From NCBI RefSeq assembly GCF_000092785.1, contig NC_014225.1, positions 62,001 to 126,000 on the forward strand: a DNA stretch of 64,000 bases. Reading direction: 5' to 3'. Both the position numbers and the translations under genes were made by a program. Origin of the DNA: Waddlia chondrophila WSU 86-1044. Its GTDB lineage: Bacteria > Chlamydiota > Chlamydiia > Chlamydiales > Waddliaceae. The notes under the pieces were generated by a model. The model saw only the letters and a list, made by a program, of their open reading frames with translations. It was not told where the DNA came from and ran no database searches. Positions 43,085 to 52,490 of the stretch are shown one piece after another (the stretch's first letter is position 1; every line of letters begins with the position of its first letter).

Positions 43085-43226
43085 TATACCGATTCATGTT
43101 TCAAAATTAAAATTCATGCATCGTCCAACTCATTCGAGTTGAACTGTTTGATGTGTCGACTGCATCTGGCTTAAATTCCGAATGCTTCCTCATTTGAAAA
43201 TTTAATTTTGAAACATGATTGGTATA
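43085..43226. repeat. 142-base inverted-repeat element with TATACCGA ends
   Basis: Left arm 43085-43111 and right arm 43201-43226 are near-perfect reverse complements (one base missing and one changed in the right arm near its tip). The left end reads TATACCGATTCATG and the right end CATGATTGGTATA. Both sides share flanks with the 27069 element (GCT-TATACCGA on the left and TCGGG shortly after on the right), which supports a common family although the arms' inner sequence differs. The centre contains CAACTCATTCGAGTTG, another hairpin. The rest of 42984-43174 holds only this and the lpdA promoter side. Confidence 0.8.
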
Positions 43227-43537
43227 AGTCGGGAAAGATTGTTCCAAAAAATGCTAATGTAATTCCTCATGTTATGCAAAAAAAACATGCATGGGATAAA
43301 TTAGTAAAACTTAGCGGAAACAAAGCAGAAGATTTTGCAAAAGTATCTTCTCTTCTTGAGGAATCTGGTATTTTATCTGAAAAAAACATTCTTAGAACTA
43401 GAGAGTTTTATAATGGAAAGATAATAAGATCTGATTACAAGATTATTATTAATAATTTTGAAGTACAAGCTGTGTTCGAAACACAAGTTGGAAATGAATT
43501 ATTTTTCTTAAAAGATGCATGGGTTGCTATAAAATGA
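43208..43537 (+). pseudogene. Headless polymorphic-toxin C-terminal domain (type 35-like)
   Basis: Remnant or orphan toxin tail of 109 codons from TTG 43208; the frame is open back to 43175 with no ATG and no ribosome site. VPKNANVIPHVMQKKHAWDKLV (residues about 12-33) and the closing DAWV (103-106) with beta strands between resemble the small toxic tails of Rhs/CDI proteins of the polymorphic toxin 35 group; the family name is from memory. The usual large carrier is absent: upstream is directly the right arm of the inverted-repeat element. The region is visibly AT-richer than the flanking housekeeping genes. The stop TGA overlaps the ATG of the next gene, as in many toxin-immunity pairs. Whether it is expressed is unclear. 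Confidence 0.6.
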
Positions 43538-44097
43538 CAATTAATTACAAATATAAGGAATTAAAAAATATATCCAAGATAAGTAGTCCAAAGAATTTAA
43601 TTGAAACAATGAATTTTGATAGTGCGATTTTAATGTCAAAAGAAATGTTGAATAATGAAGAGTGGGATGAAGAACTTCAAAAATATGCAGCAAAAATATT
43701 GGAAGAGTTAAGAAGGAAATATCCAGACGAATGGAATTTTAGTTGGAAATATGATGCTTTTTTAGGATATGTGTATGATATAATTTCAAATTATGATAAA
43801 CGGTACAAATTTTATGAAAAGGCAATTAAAAAAGCTCCTTTTCCAACTCCTCCTCAGTTGTTAATTGCCATAGCAGGTTGTTGTTGGGCACCAGGAATAC
43901 CACCCATAACAGAGAAGGAATCTATAGAACTTGTCAAACAAGCCCTATCGAACAAGAACTATTATGAAGGGGTTAGCTTGTTAAGAGGTTTGTATAAATC
44001 TATTGGAAATCAGGAAGAACAAGATTACTGGGAGCGAATTTTGGAAAATATTAACGAAGATGAATCCCGCCTTCCTCCGTTAGATGATCTGTCTTGA
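43534..44097 (+). CDS. Candidate immunity protein 1, helical repeat
   Basis: Protein of 187 residues that starts at ATG 43534, overlapping the toxin-fragment stop by four bases; an ATG at 43519 is also in frame but inside the toxin gene. I do not recognise a named domain. It is all-helical in pattern (ILMSKEMLNNEEWDEELQKYAAKILEELRRKYPDEWN, FYEKAIKKAPFPTPPQLLIAIAGC), similar to short TPR-like arrays. It is clearly paralogous to the next gene over most of its length. Position and overlap suggest an immunity protein for the toxin; that is inference. AT-rich, like the fragment before it. Confidence 0.65.
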   Translation: MTINYKYKELKNISKISSPKNLIETMNFDSAILMSKEMLNNEEWDEELQKYAAKILEELRRKYPDEWNFSWKYDAFLGYVYDIISNYDKRYKFYEKAIKKAPFPTPPQLLIAIAGCCWAPGIPPITEKESIELVKQALSNKNYYEGVSLLRGLYKSIGNQEEQDYWERILENINEDESRLPPLDDLS

Positions 44098-44109
44098 TTG
44101 CGGAAACAA

Positions 44110-44691
44110 ATGAATGATATAGAAAATTTAATGAACAGAGAACATCTAGAAGAGATAGTTAATCACTACTCTGTGGAGGATTTAATAAAGCTGCTCTCCT
44201 TCAAGAAAGCTATGGCCTTGTCAAAATTGTTGCTGGAAAATGAGAATTTCGATTTTGATATCCAAGAATATGCGCTTAATCTCATTAAAAAAATAAGGCA
44301 GGTATATCCAAACAAATGGGATAAGGATTGGAAGCATGAAGCCTATCTTGGATATGCTTACGGTATATTGGGTTGTGATATTGAACAAGAATTTGATGCT
44401 TACTCTATTGCCGCAAAAAAAGCTGTTGATCCTCCCTTAGAGATATCCATGCATATGGCATTGCTTTGGAGTTATCCAGGTGTATACAAGTTGAAGATGG
44501 ACGAAGAAAATGCGATAAAAATACTTGAAAATGTTGCAAGCCAAATTCCTTATATGGAAGCTGTCGGAGGATTAATTAGATTATACGAAGAAACAAAACA
44601 GGTTGGAAAGATTGCTTATTGGAAAGAGGTTTTAAGAGAATCTGAAAAAAAAAATCTCTGTGATCGATACTTATACCTCGATTTTTTTTAA
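44110..44691 (+). CDS. Candidate immunity protein 2, paralogue of gene 1
   Basis: Protein of 193 residues from ATG 44110 (a TTG at 44098, right after the previous stop, is also in frame). It aligns with the previous protein: KAMALSKLLLENENFDFDIQEYA against SAILMSKEMLNNEEWDEELQKYA, then RQVYPNKWDKDWKHEAYLGYAYG against RRKYPDEWNFSWKYDAFLGYVYD. Helical throughout, no signal peptide. Tandem duplicates of immunity genes downstream of a displaced toxin end are common, since old immunities are kept. No function can be claimed beyond that. Followed by a 177-base gap. Confidence 0.62.
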   Translation: MNDIENLMNREHLEEIVNHYSVEDLIKLLSFKKAMALSKLLLENENFDFDIQEYALNLIKKIRQVYPNKWDKDWKHEAYLGYAYGILGCDIEQEFDAYSIAAKKAVDPPLEISMHMALLWSYPGVYKLKMDEENAIKILENVASQIPYMEAVGGLIRLYEETKQVGKIAYWKEVLRESEKKNLCDRYLYLDFF

Positions 44692-44715
44692 AAATATTTC
44701 TTTTAAATACTCACC

Positions 44716-44752
44716 CCTAGATAAGTTCTTGCTCATCAAGGATTTATCTAGG
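44716..44752. repeat. Hairpin after the immunity-like genes
   Basis: CCTAGATAA (44716-44724) pairs with TTATCTAGG (44744-44752), and CTTG/CAAG pairs inside, leaving a short loop. No T run follows, so it is not a typical terminator. The remainder of 44692-44868 holds nothing I can name. Confidence 0.5.
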
Positions 44753-44868
44753 ATTGACTACTTAGGTGTAGCTGTAAAAAGATGAATATGGCAAAGTTTA
44801 GAAGAAATCGTCCTTGCATGAAAACGTAAGAATTAATAAATAAAAAAAATTTAACACATCGTAGGCAT

Positions 44869-45327
44869 ATGAGCACAAAGCAAAAGAAAAAGCTCTGCTG
44901 GAACTGTGAAGGACGCGTCTCGTTTGAAGAGGAGAACTGTCCCTATTGTTCCGTCTATCTGGGACCGGCAATTGAAAAGGATGGAAAACAAAATGTGCTT
45001 GCGCCTCCTTATCAAATTATCGAAGAGGAAGAGGACCTGGATGCTCTTGAATCCCCCTATCAGATCGAAGGGGACTCAGCCGCAGAAGAGGTGCCTGAAT
45101 TAGATGAAGCAAAAAATGACATGCGACAGGTGGTGCTTCCTTTGGGAATGCTTTCTGCCGGTTCGCTCTTTTTTTTATTTGGATTGATGCTTCTAATTTT
45201 TTCCGATCATGGGACGTTGACGCTTTCCTGGAGCGCCGATTATTGGTATCTTTATGTTCTTTTAGCCCTCCCCGCCCTCTTTTTCGGCTGGGTGTCTTTG
45301 GGCCGTTCCGATTTACAAGGGGAATAA
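44869..45327 (+). CDS. Zinc-ribbon membrane protein of unknown role
   Basis: Protein of 152 residues. Residues 9-30 contain two CxxC pairs (CWNCEGRVSFEEENCPYC), a zinc ribbon of the short kind found at the N-terminus of many membrane proteins. An acidic linker of about 60 residues follows, with a short repeat (APPYQIIEEEED, then SPYQIEGDSA). Two membrane helices close the protein (LGMLSAGSLFFLFGLMLLIF and YWYLYVLLALPALFFGWVSL). No enzymatic motif. It stands between the AT-rich island and the convergent papain-like gene and may be the first resident gene after the island. Function unknown. Confidence 0.75.
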   Translation: MSTKQKKKLCWNCEGRVSFEEENCPYCSVYLGPAIEKDGKQNVLAPPYQIIEEEEDLDALESPYQIEGDSAAEEVPELDEAKNDMRQVVLPLGMLSAGSLFFLFGLMLLIFSDHGTLTLSWSADYWYLYVLLALPALFFGWVSLGRSDLQGE

Positions 45328-45343
45328 TGATCGCTGCCAGGTT

Positions 45344-46750
45344 CTAAGAGCTCATAAGGCATTCGGAAGGAAGGCGATAACGCCTCGAGGATTCCGGACC
45401 CTCCTGCATTCTCCACTCTTCGATCTCTTTCTTGAGAATAAGTCCTGTGTAACGAGGCGGGTGGAAATACAATTTTTGAGGGTTAAAAAGATCGCGGAAA
45501 GAGCGAATCAAGGGTTTTACTTCGACCCCTTTGACTTTCAAATCTTTATCGACAATAGATCCACCTAAGATCCAATGAAGAATATTTAAGAAAATTGTTG
45601 CTGAGATATAGAAAATTTTGTGAACCAGTTTGGGTAGATATCTCATTGTTTTATCGTAGATTTTTTGCCATTTTATTGGGGTGATGTTCCTTAAGACAAA
45701 AGTGGAAGTTTTTAAATCAATTCCTGCAATCTTAGCTTTTTCATTGACATACTCTTGGCAATTTCCATTGAAGAGTTGAAAGTGCCGATTTTCTTCATTC
45801 ATTTTGTCAGATTCGATCGATGTTTTAATCTTTTCGAACTGCTCTTTAGTGATTTCAACGGGGATGCGATGGATAGGAGTTGGCCACCACACGCTGACAT
45901 CAGGCGACATCAAGTAACCTTTTTTGACTCTTAAAGGGGTGTGAAAGGTATCAATAGAACGGGTTTTTCCCGGACGATAAAGGCCTACTGAGTAAATCTC
46001 CCCTTGAGGCGTTTTCAACTCCAACCAAGAGTGATCGCCATTCAAACCAAATGAAGGATTACAGCATACTGTAAACTCAAATAGATAACGGTTTCCCCAA
46101 TCAGGTTTGACTACTTTATAAGGGGTAAGTTTAGTCCAAGCATACATATCCCGCTTTTGAACTCCGTTTTGCCCATACAGCCACATTTGCCTGGGATTAT
46201 CAGGGTGGTTTTTTCCCGGAAGAGGCAGCAGATCTATTTGATCTTTGATCACTTCCCAGGTTTGATATTTTCCTTCAAACATCAAAGAGATTTGCTGGTT
46301 CTCAGGATTGACGCGGATCTCATGGTCGTAGTCAGATAAATAACGTTCGAGATGGCTTTTTAATGCAAACTCTTCAAATTCCGGATTTGCAGAAAAAACT
46401 CCAACCTCAACGCCGAGCTTTGCTGCCAACAGCTGACGGCAGCAATCGCTGACATGAGGCTCAGAGAGTTGTTGAGGATTTAAAGATCTGAGGAATTTTC
46501 TTGCAACTTTCAGGGAATCATCTTTGACAGCTGCTGAGATCTTCATTCTTGGAAGATCGCGAATCTCTTGGTTCAGTACTTTTGCAATTTGTCCGATCCG
46601 TTTGAGGTGGTAATCGCGATCTTTCCAGAAAAAAAACCGATTCCATAGAGATCGCCTTTTTACGCGCCATTCGCCTGTTTTGCTTTTCGATGCGGAGAAT
46701 GAATTCTCATGAGCAAGCGCACTGCCAATATTGGAGAGAAAAGGGCTCAT
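45344..46750 (-). CDS. Large protein with permuted papain-like His/Cys signature
   Basis: Protein of 468 residues that I do not recognise by name. Two separated motifs stand out: GDHSWLELKTPQGEIYSVGLYRP (His240, on a beta strand followed by the G-x-x-YSxG pattern) and FNGNCQEYVN (Cys331). This order His then Cys, with the Cys at the start of a helix, is the pattern of permuted NlpC/P60-LRAT-like peptidases or acyltransferases. The N-terminal 150 residues are helical and charged; a hydrophobic helix lies near 380-400 (KIFYISATIFLNILHWILGG). Its ATG shares one base with the secA stop (TAATG), so it is co-translated with secA. A secreted host-directed enzyme is possible. Confidence 0.7.
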   Translation of the reverse strand: MSPFLSNIGSALAHENSFSASKSKTGEWRVKRRSLWNRFFFWKDRDYHLKRIGQIAKVLNQEIRDLPRMKISAAVKDDSLKVARKFLRSLNPQQLSEPHVSDCCRQLLAAKLGVEVGVFSANPEFEEFALKSHLERYLSDYDHEIRVNPENQQISLMFEGKYQTWEVIKDQIDLLPLPGKNHPDNPRQMWLYGQNGVQKRDMYAWTKLTPYKVVKPDWGNRYLFEFTVCCNPSFGLNGDHSWLELKTPQGEIYSVGLYRPGKTRSIDTFHTPLRVKKGYLMSPDVSVWWPTPIHRIPVEITKEQFEKIKTSIESDKMNEENRHFQLFNGNCQEYVNEKAKIAGIDLKTSTFVLRNITPIKWQKIYDKTMRYLPKLVHKIFYISATIFLNILHWILGGSIVDKDLKVKGVEVKPLIRSFRDLFNPQKLYFHPPRYTGLILKKEIEEWRMQEGPESSRRYRLPSECLMSS

Positions 46751-49700
46751 TATTCGTCAGCCTGATGGATGCCGCAGCATTTTTTATATTTTTTTCCGCT
46801 GCCGCAAGGACAAGGATCATTGCGCCCCGTTTTTGGAGGAACAGTTACCGGTAGCTCTTTTTCAACTTCTTGTTGATTGAACTCTGTTGGCTTCATCGCT
46901 TCATAAGGCATGGGGGAAGGGGCTCCTTCCGTTATAGATTTCGGCACCTGTTCTCCAAAATCGCTTAGGAAAGAGCGGTTACGCTCCATTTGAAGACGGT
47001 TGAGAAGCTGCTCGATCTCTTGTGCTTCGGGAGCAATAATTTCAAAACGGAAGAGATCATGCGTGATCTCTTTGCGCACTTTCTTCCCAAACAGATCGAA
47101 CAGGCGAAACGCTTCATGTTTGAACTCCATCAGAGGGTCTCGCTGGCCGACTGCCCGCATGTTGACATCGGATCTCAAGTGATCCATGGTTAATAGATGC
47201 TCTTTCCAGTCCTTGTCAATTTTTCTGATCATCAGATGGCGCAGCGCTTCGTTGGCCGGCTTGGAGGGTGCTTGCACCCCTTCGGGAAGGTCGTAGGCCA
47301 CTTTGGCGTTTTCGTTTTCCAATCGCTTGCGGAATGCGTCGATAATTACATTGACTGCTTTTTGGGCGAGCTCTTCAGTGTCGGAGTGATCATCGTCGAA
47401 TTCTCCCTCTTCAAAAGAGACCGGAAATTGTGTCATGATCCAGTTGCGGAAGCCCTCAGGATCCCAGCCCTGTTCATCTGTACGGCTATGGAAATGCTCT
47501 TCAGCGGCATCAACGCAGACGTGTTCGATCAATTCGCAGGCAACTTCTTCAATTAAATCCGTTTGCAGGATATCGTTCCGAAATTCATAGATTTCCTGCC
47601 TTTGCTTGTTCATGACATCGTCGTATTCCAGGGTATGCTTGCGGATTGTGTAGTTGCGCTGTTCTACCCTTTTTTGCGCCGTTTCGATCGATTTGTTCAA
47701 AATTGTTGCTGAAATGGGCTCTCCCTCGGGCGGGCGGAATTTTTTCAGGATCTGAGTCATCCGCGGAGAGGCAAATAAGCGTAACAGAGAGTCCTCAAAC
47801 GAGACGTAGAAACGGGAAGATCCAGGATCTCCTTGCCTGGCGCAACGCCCTCTTAGCTGTCTGTCAATGCGCCGCGACTGGTGCCGAGTTGTTCCAATGA
47901 CATAAAGCCCCCCTAATTCAGCGATCCCTTTTTCCAATTTGATATCTGTTCCGCGGCCTGCCATGTTTGTAGCGATGGTGATTGCACCTCTGCGGCCCGC
48001 CTCAGCAATGATTTCCGCCTCTTTCATGTGATTTTTCGCATTGAGAACGGTGTGCTCTAGTTTGTTCTGACGGAAGATGCGGGAAAGCTTTTCGGAAACT
48101 TCGACCGATTCTGTTCCGATCAAAATGGGGCGTCCTAATTCGTGGATTTCCTTGACGTCTTTAAGGATTGCGTTGTACTTCTCCCGTTCCGTCATGTAGA
48201 TTTCGTCATTAAAGTCTTTGCGGATACAGGGACGGTGGGTTGGAATTTCCAACACCTCCATTTTGTAAATTTGTTTGAATTCTCCAGCTTCGGTGATCGC
48301 TGTTCCTGTCATTCCTGCCAGTTTTTCGTACATGCGGAAGAAATTTTGCAGGGTAATTGTTGCGTAGGTTTGCGTTTCCTTTTGAATTTTTAGCCCCTCT
48401 TTCGCTTCAATCGCTTGATGCAAGCCGTCAGAAAAACGGCGGCCTGGCTGAGGGCGGCCTGTATTTTCATCAATGATGACGATTTTTTCGTCCTGGACAA
48501 TGTAATCGACATCCTTTTCCATCAAGAGATGAGCCCGCAGCATTTGGCGCAAATTGTGTGCACGTTCCTTGCGTTTTGCGTCTTCTTCCTGGATCTCCAA
48601 GCGTTTCTGCATTTTCTCTTCGTCGGTCAGAGAATTGTCGAGATCGATTTTTAGATATTCCTCACTGATGTCCAGCATGACAAAATCTTCGCCTTGGCCA
48701 TCTCCATGGGTGAACTCATGCCACATCGCAATTCCCCTGTCGGTGAGCTCGTATTCACTGCTTTTCTCATCAACGACGACGTACAGCTCAGAAAGCTTCT
48801 CCGCCTTTTCTTCTTTGTTGCTGTCCGAATAATAATAGAGATCCCATTCGTCAATGGCTGCACGCGCATCGGGGTTTTCCCTAATGCGTTTGAGAATCTT
48901 GTTGCGCGGAGTTCCTTTGCTGACTAACCATAGCTTGCGGAACGCTTCTTCTTCTCTTTGTTTTTCCTCTTTTGTTTGCGATTTGTCCTGTGCTTCTGAA
49001 CGATCGCCTAGGTCGATCACTTTTTTTGCCTCGGAAGCCAATTTTGAACAGAGGTCGCGTTGCCGGCGCACCAATTCCGAAACGCCTGCTTTGAGCTCGT
49101 CGTACATCTGCCGGCTTTCAGGAGCGGGCCCGGAAATGATCAGCGGCGTCCTGGCTTCATCGATCAAGATGGAATCGACTTCATCGATGATGGCGTAATA
49201 GTGTCCTCTTTGGACGAGTTCCTCTTTGCGTTTAGCCATGGAGTTGTCGCGCAGATAGTCGAAACCAAATTCTGAGGCAGTGCCGTAGACGACATCCTTT
49301 TTATAGAGCTCACGGCGCTCTTCCAGTGGGGTGTCGTTGGTCAGAGCCCCTGTTGAGATTCCCATCCAGTGCAAAATAGATCCCACCCATTCGCAGTCGC
49401 GTGCAGCCAAGTAGTCGTTGACGGTGACCAAATGCACGGGCTTTTCTGTCAGGGCGTTGAGGTAAAGAGGCATGATGGCCGTCAGCGTTTTTCCCTCTCC
49501 CGTGTGCATTTCAGAAATGTTGCCATTGTGCAGAGAAATTGCGCCGATGATCTGAACATCATAGGGGACCATGTCCCACTGCTGGTGATAACCGGAGACA
49601 TGCACTTCAGTTCCCACATGGCGACGGCAGGCGTTTTTGATCGCTCCGAACGCTTCGGGCAGCAAATTGTCCAGCAATTCACCACTTTTCAAGCGCTGCT

Positions 49701-49848
49701 TGAATTCGTCAGTTTTTGCTTGTAGTTGTTCATCGCTTAACGATTTGTATTTTTCATCCCATTCGTTGACTTTGGAGACGAGTTTCGAGTAGCGGCGGAC
49801 AATGCGGTCTTGTGCTGTTCCGAATAATTTCTTGAAAAAACTGATCAT
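46750..49848 (-). CDS. secA: Preprotein translocase ATPase SecA
   Basis: Motor of the Sec pathway, 1032 residues, against about 900 in E. coli. Walker A is GEGKT at 117-121 in the conserved [20 protein letters not shown] is motif [18 protein letters not shown] and [17 protein letters not shown] are the second-nucleotide domain motifs; the C-terminus is the zinc-binding [15 protein letters not shown] highly charged insertion of roughly 100 residues (around 250-360, [17 protein letters not shown] onward) extends the preprotein cross-linking region, as I recall for Chlamydia and Bacteroidetes SecA. ATG 49848 is the start; the divergent BI-1 gene begins 135 bases away. Confidence 0.98.
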   Translation of the reverse strand: MISFFKKLFGTAQDRIVRRYSKLVSKVNEWDEKYKSLSDEQLQAKTDEFKQRLKSGELLDNLLPEAFGAIKNACRRHVGTEVHVSGYHQQWDMVPYDVQIIGAISLHNGNISEMHTGEGKTLTAIMPLYLNALTEKPVHLVTVNDYLAARDCEWVGSILHWMGISTGALTNDTPLEERRELYKKDVVYGTASEFGFDYLRDNSMAKRKEELVQRGHYYAIIDEVDSILIDEARTPLIISGPAPESRQMYDELKAGVSELVRRQRDLCSKLASEAKKVIDLGDRSEAQDKSQTKEEKQREEEAFRKLWLVSKGTPRNKILKRIRENPDARAAIDEWDLYYYSDSNKEEKAEKLSELYVVVDEKSSEYELTDRGIAMWHEFTHGDGQGEDFVMLDISEEYLKIDLDNSLTDEEKMQKRLEIQEEDAKRKERAHNLRQMLRAHLLMEKDVDYIVQDEKIVIIDENTGRPQPGRRFSDGLHQAIEAKEGLKIQKETQTYATITLQNFFRMYEKLAGMTGTAITEAGEFKQIYKMEVLEIPTHRPCIRKDFNDEIYMTEREKYNAILKDVKEIHELGRPILIGTESVEVSEKLSRIFRQNKLEHTVLNAKNHMKEAEIIAEAGRRGAITIATNMAGRGTDIKLEKGIAELGGLYVIGTTRHQSRRIDRQLRGRCARQGDPGSSRFYVSFEDSLLRLFASPRMTQILKKFRPPEGEPISATILNKSIETAQKRVEQRNYTIRKHTLEYDDVMNKQRQEIYEFRNDILQTDLIEEVACELIEHVCVDAAEEHFHSRTDEQGWDPEGFRNWIMTQFPVSFEEGEFDDDHSDTEELAQKAVNVIIDAFRKRLENENAKVAYDLPEGVQAPSKPANEALRHLMIRKIDKDWKEHLLTMDHLRSDVNMRAVGQRDPLMEFKHEAFRLFDLFGKKVRKEITHDLFRFEIIAPEAQEIEQLLNRLQMERNRSFLSDFGEQVPKSITEGAPSPMPYEAMKPTEFNQQEVEKELPVTVPPKTGRNDPCPCGSGKKYKKCCGIHQADE

Positions 49849-49982
49849 TGCAATACACGTGGTTATATTTTGTAATGAGGAGAAATAAATTTTACAGCAG
49901 AAAGGGGTTTAATTCAACTAGGGAACAATTGATTTGATGTGTTATCATCACCTTTCAGATTCTAATTTAAGGAGAAATAGCG

Positions 49983-50726
49983 ATGAGATCTTCAAATCCT
50001 ACATTGCAGCCTGAAACGTTTAGGCGGTCGGGTGTTGCAGCTCAAGGCGAAGAAATGACCATTCAAGGCGTGGTCAACAAAACTGGGCTTCTTCTGTTAT
50101 GCCTCTTGATTTCTGCCGGATGGACATGGATGCAATTTTTTCAATCGGGAGGTAATCCTGCGGCAGTCCAAACCTGGATGTGGGTCGGCTTGCTGGGAGG
50201 TTTGGGGTTGGCAATTGCCACTGTGTTTAAAAAAGAGTGGGCTCCCGTCACTGCCCCTCTCTACGCTTTTGCCGAAGGGTTATTTATTGGAGGAATCTCC
50301 TCTATTTTTGAGGCAAGCTATCCAGGAATTGTTGTGCAGGCAACGGCGCTTACATTTGGAACAATGCTCGCAATGTTGGTGGCTTATCGCTCAGGGATGG
50401 TCAAGGCTACGGAGGGATTTAAGCTTGGCGTGGTTGCTGCTACAGGAGGGATCGCTATTGTCTACTTCATCGCCATTGTTCTCAGCTTTTTTGGAGTGAA
50501 CCTTTCGTTTATTTACGGCAATGGCGCACTTGGTATCGGCTTCAGCTTGTTTGTTGTTGTGATTGCAGCACTCAATCTTGTGTTGGATTTTGACTTGATT
50601 GAACAAGGCGCCCAATACCGTCTTCCAAAATACATGGAATGGTATTGCAGCTTTGCTTTGATGGTCACGTTAATTTGGCTCTATATTGAGTTTTTGCGCT
50701 TGCTTAGCAAAGCGAGGAGCCGTTAG
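49983..50726 (+). CDS. Bax inhibitor-1/YccA-like membrane protein
   Basis: Integral membrane protein of 247 residues with about seven membrane helices. The N-terminal RSSNPTLQPETF and MTIQGVVNKTGLLLLCLLISAGWTW, the middle PLYAFAEGLFIGGISSIFEASYPGIVVQA and the C-terminal LNLVLDFDLIEQGAQYRLPKYMEWYCSFALMVTLIWLYIEFLRLL are the usual blocks of this Bax inhibitor-1 subgroup; the two Asp residues in DFDLIE form the calcium/pH sensor site. AAGGAG stands eight bases before ATG 49983, a strong ribosome site. Its stop overlaps the convergent psd gene by 23 bases. Cellular role in bacteria is unclear. Confidence 0.92.
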   Translation: MRSSNPTLQPETFRRSGVAAQGEEMTIQGVVNKTGLLLLCLLISAGWTWMQFFQSGGNPAAVQTWMWVGLLGGLGLAIATVFKKEWAPVTAPLYAFAEGLFIGGISSIFEASYPGIVVQATALTFGTMLAMLVAYRSGMVKATEGFKLGVVAATGGIAIVYFIAIVLSFFGVNLSFIYGNGALGIGFSLFVVVIAALNLVLDFDLIEQGAQYRLPKYMEWYCSFALMVTLIWLYIEFLRLLSKARSR

Positions 50727-51618
50727 AGGCAATGCCCATTGATTGCCCCATTAAGCAGCGGATTTCGATCCGCTGCTGGGAAGCTTTCACTAGATCTTCG
50801 TCAAAAATGATCGTCTCCGGCTCAAAAAGAATGATGATTGAGGAGCCTCCAAATGAAAAATACCCTTTTTCATCCCCTTTTTGATAAGAGCGGCCAGGCG
50901 TAAACGTTTGATGGATCGCTCCGACATTTGTCGCTCCCACCTCAATAAACAATACCTTCCCAAACGTTTGCGAATCAAGATGTGTAATCATTCGTTTGTT
51001 TTCGGTAAAGATCCTGATATTTTTCCTTAGTGCTAAAGGGTTAACGGAGTAAAGATGTCCATTGATGAGTGAAGGGGGGGTGGGGATGCAGTCGACAGGG
51101 AAATGAAACCGGTGGTAGTCCGTCGGGCAAAGCCTGGCAATCACCATTGATCCCCTGGTGTACCGTTCAGCAAGCTCTCCATTTTGCAGCAGGGCCTGGA
51201 GATTGAATTTTCTTCCTTTGATCACATATCCATCTGTTTGCGCGATGTTGGAAAAGAAGAGGTAGCGGGCATCGGCCGGCATCACACCCGTTTCCTTTCT
51301 TTGATCGATCGGACGCGCTTCTGGTTTAAGCTTTCGGATAAAAAAATCGTTAAAAGAACTGAATGTTTCGGGAGAATGTAAGAATTCCGATGCGTCTATT
51401 TTATAGGATTCAATAAAGGGGATAACACGGCTCTTGGTCCAAAGCCTTTTTTGCCACCAACCGAATGCTTTAGAAACCAAAGAAGAGCGTGCAATCCATC
51501 GATTCAGTTTAGAGCCAACAGCATGATTATAGAGGAAGTGGATCGCCTTCTCGCCAAATACCTTCTCTTGCTCCAGTTTGCCAGTGTCTCGGTCGATGTA
51601 TCGTATTGCATGTTTCAT
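50704..51618 (-). CDS. psd: Phosphatidylserine decarboxylase proenzyme
   Basis: Membrane-bound pyruvoyl enzyme that makes phosphatidylethanolamine, 304 residues. FGGSSIIILFEP near the C-terminus is the self-cleavage site (GGSS for the common LGST), after which the alpha subunit keeps about 45 residues. FNDFFIRKLKPEARPID, PADARYLFF, TDYHRFHFPVDC (the active-site His-x-His region) and EVGATNVGAIHQTF are also present. Needs pssA, not in the window. Overlaps tatD by four bases. It fits the GGSS-type group found in Chlamydia. Confidence 0.95.
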   Translation of the reverse strand: MKHAIRYIDRDTGKLEQEKVFGEKAIHFLYNHAVGSKLNRWIARSSLVSKAFGWWQKRLWTKSRVIPFIESYKIDASEFLHSPETFSSFNDFFIRKLKPEARPIDQRKETGVMPADARYLFFSNIAQTDGYVIKGRKFNLQALLQNGELAERYTRGSMVIARLCPTDYHRFHFPVDCIPTPPSLINGHLYSVNPLALRKNIRIFTENKRMITHLDSQTFGKVLFIEVGATNVGAIHQTFTPGRSYQKGDEKGYFSFGGSSIIILFEPETIIFDEDLVKASQQRIEIRCLMGQSMGIASNGSSLC

Positions 51619-52397
51619 GATAACTTAAAAAGTGTTTTTGCGTTGTTGTATGTTGCAAGAGAGAGCTCCTCTAAAGAGATCCCTTTGATATCGGCAATGT
51701 ATTGAGCTGTCTCTGGCAAATAGCTGGGCTCGTTGCGTTTTCCACGGTGTTTTTGAGGGGCAAGATAGGGAGTGTCTGTTTCGATCACCAGCTGTTCCAA
51801 AGGAACGATTTTTGCCACCTCGCGAAGTTCCTCGCTTTTCTTAAATGTCACAATTCCGCTTAAGGAGAGGAACCATCCTTTTTCAAGAACAGCCTCTGCT
51901 TCTTGCATTGTCCCAGTGAAACAGTGCAGCACACCCGGGGCATGCTGGCCGTCAACTCTGTACTCGGCATCCAGAATCTCGAAAAAATCGGCAAAGGCGT
52001 CGCGGCAATGGATCACTACCGGTAGGCTGGTTTCCAAAGCGAGATGTAGATATTTGATAAGAAATTTCTTCTGAATATCCTTCAGAGAGTGTTCATAGTA
52101 GTAGTCAAGACCCGTTTCTCCAATGGCGACAAGCGATCCTTGACGAGCATGTTCGGCTATAAAGGAAAAATAGAGATCTCCTTCCTTTTCCACATCGTGT
52201 GGTGTCGTAGCAGCTGTATGATAAATCCAGGGGTAATGCTTGGATAGCTCTATTCCTTTTTCCAGCGTCTCTTTATCTGTGCAGATATTCACGATGTGAC
52301 TGACAGAGGCTTCTTCTGCACGCTTTAAGATCTCATTGATCTCAGGCCAAACTTGTGAGCTGGAAAGATGGGCGTGGGAGTCGATCAATTGGATCAT
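51615..52397 (-). CDS. tatD: TatD-family metal-dependent hydrolase
   Basis: TIM-barrel metallohydrolase (putative deoxyribonuclease), 260 residues. The metal ligands are in DSHAHLSS (His8, His10), IGETGLDYYY (Glu), PVVIHCRDAFADFFEIL (His), LHCFTGTMQEAEAVLEKGWFLSLSG (His) and VIETDTPYLAP (Asp), all intact and in order. First gene of tatD-psd. Acts in the cytoplasm on DNA 3' ends in characterised relatives. Confidence 0.95.
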   Translation of the reverse strand: MIQLIDSHAHLSSSQVWPEINEILKRAEEASVSHIVNICTDKETLEKGIELSKHYPWIYHTAATTPHDVEKEGDLYFSFIAEHARQGSLVAIGETGLDYYYEHSLKDIQKKFLIKYLHLALETSLPVVIHCRDAFADFFEILDAEYRVDGQHAPGVLHCFTGTMQEAEAVLEKGWFLSLSGIVTFKKSEELREVAKIVPLEQLVIETDTPYLAPQKHRGKRNEPSYLPETAQYIADIKGISLEELSLATYNNAKTLFKLS

Positions 52398-52490
52398 ACG
52401 ATTAAAATTCCTGAAATGTTTAGCTAAATTGATGACGCGCCTTAACTATATATGAAGAGGGGAATTTTTTACACGTTGGCTTTAGGAGCG

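Noticed and set aside
44716-44752. Terminator after the immunity-like genes
   Set aside because: Stem is present but no T run follows on either strand.
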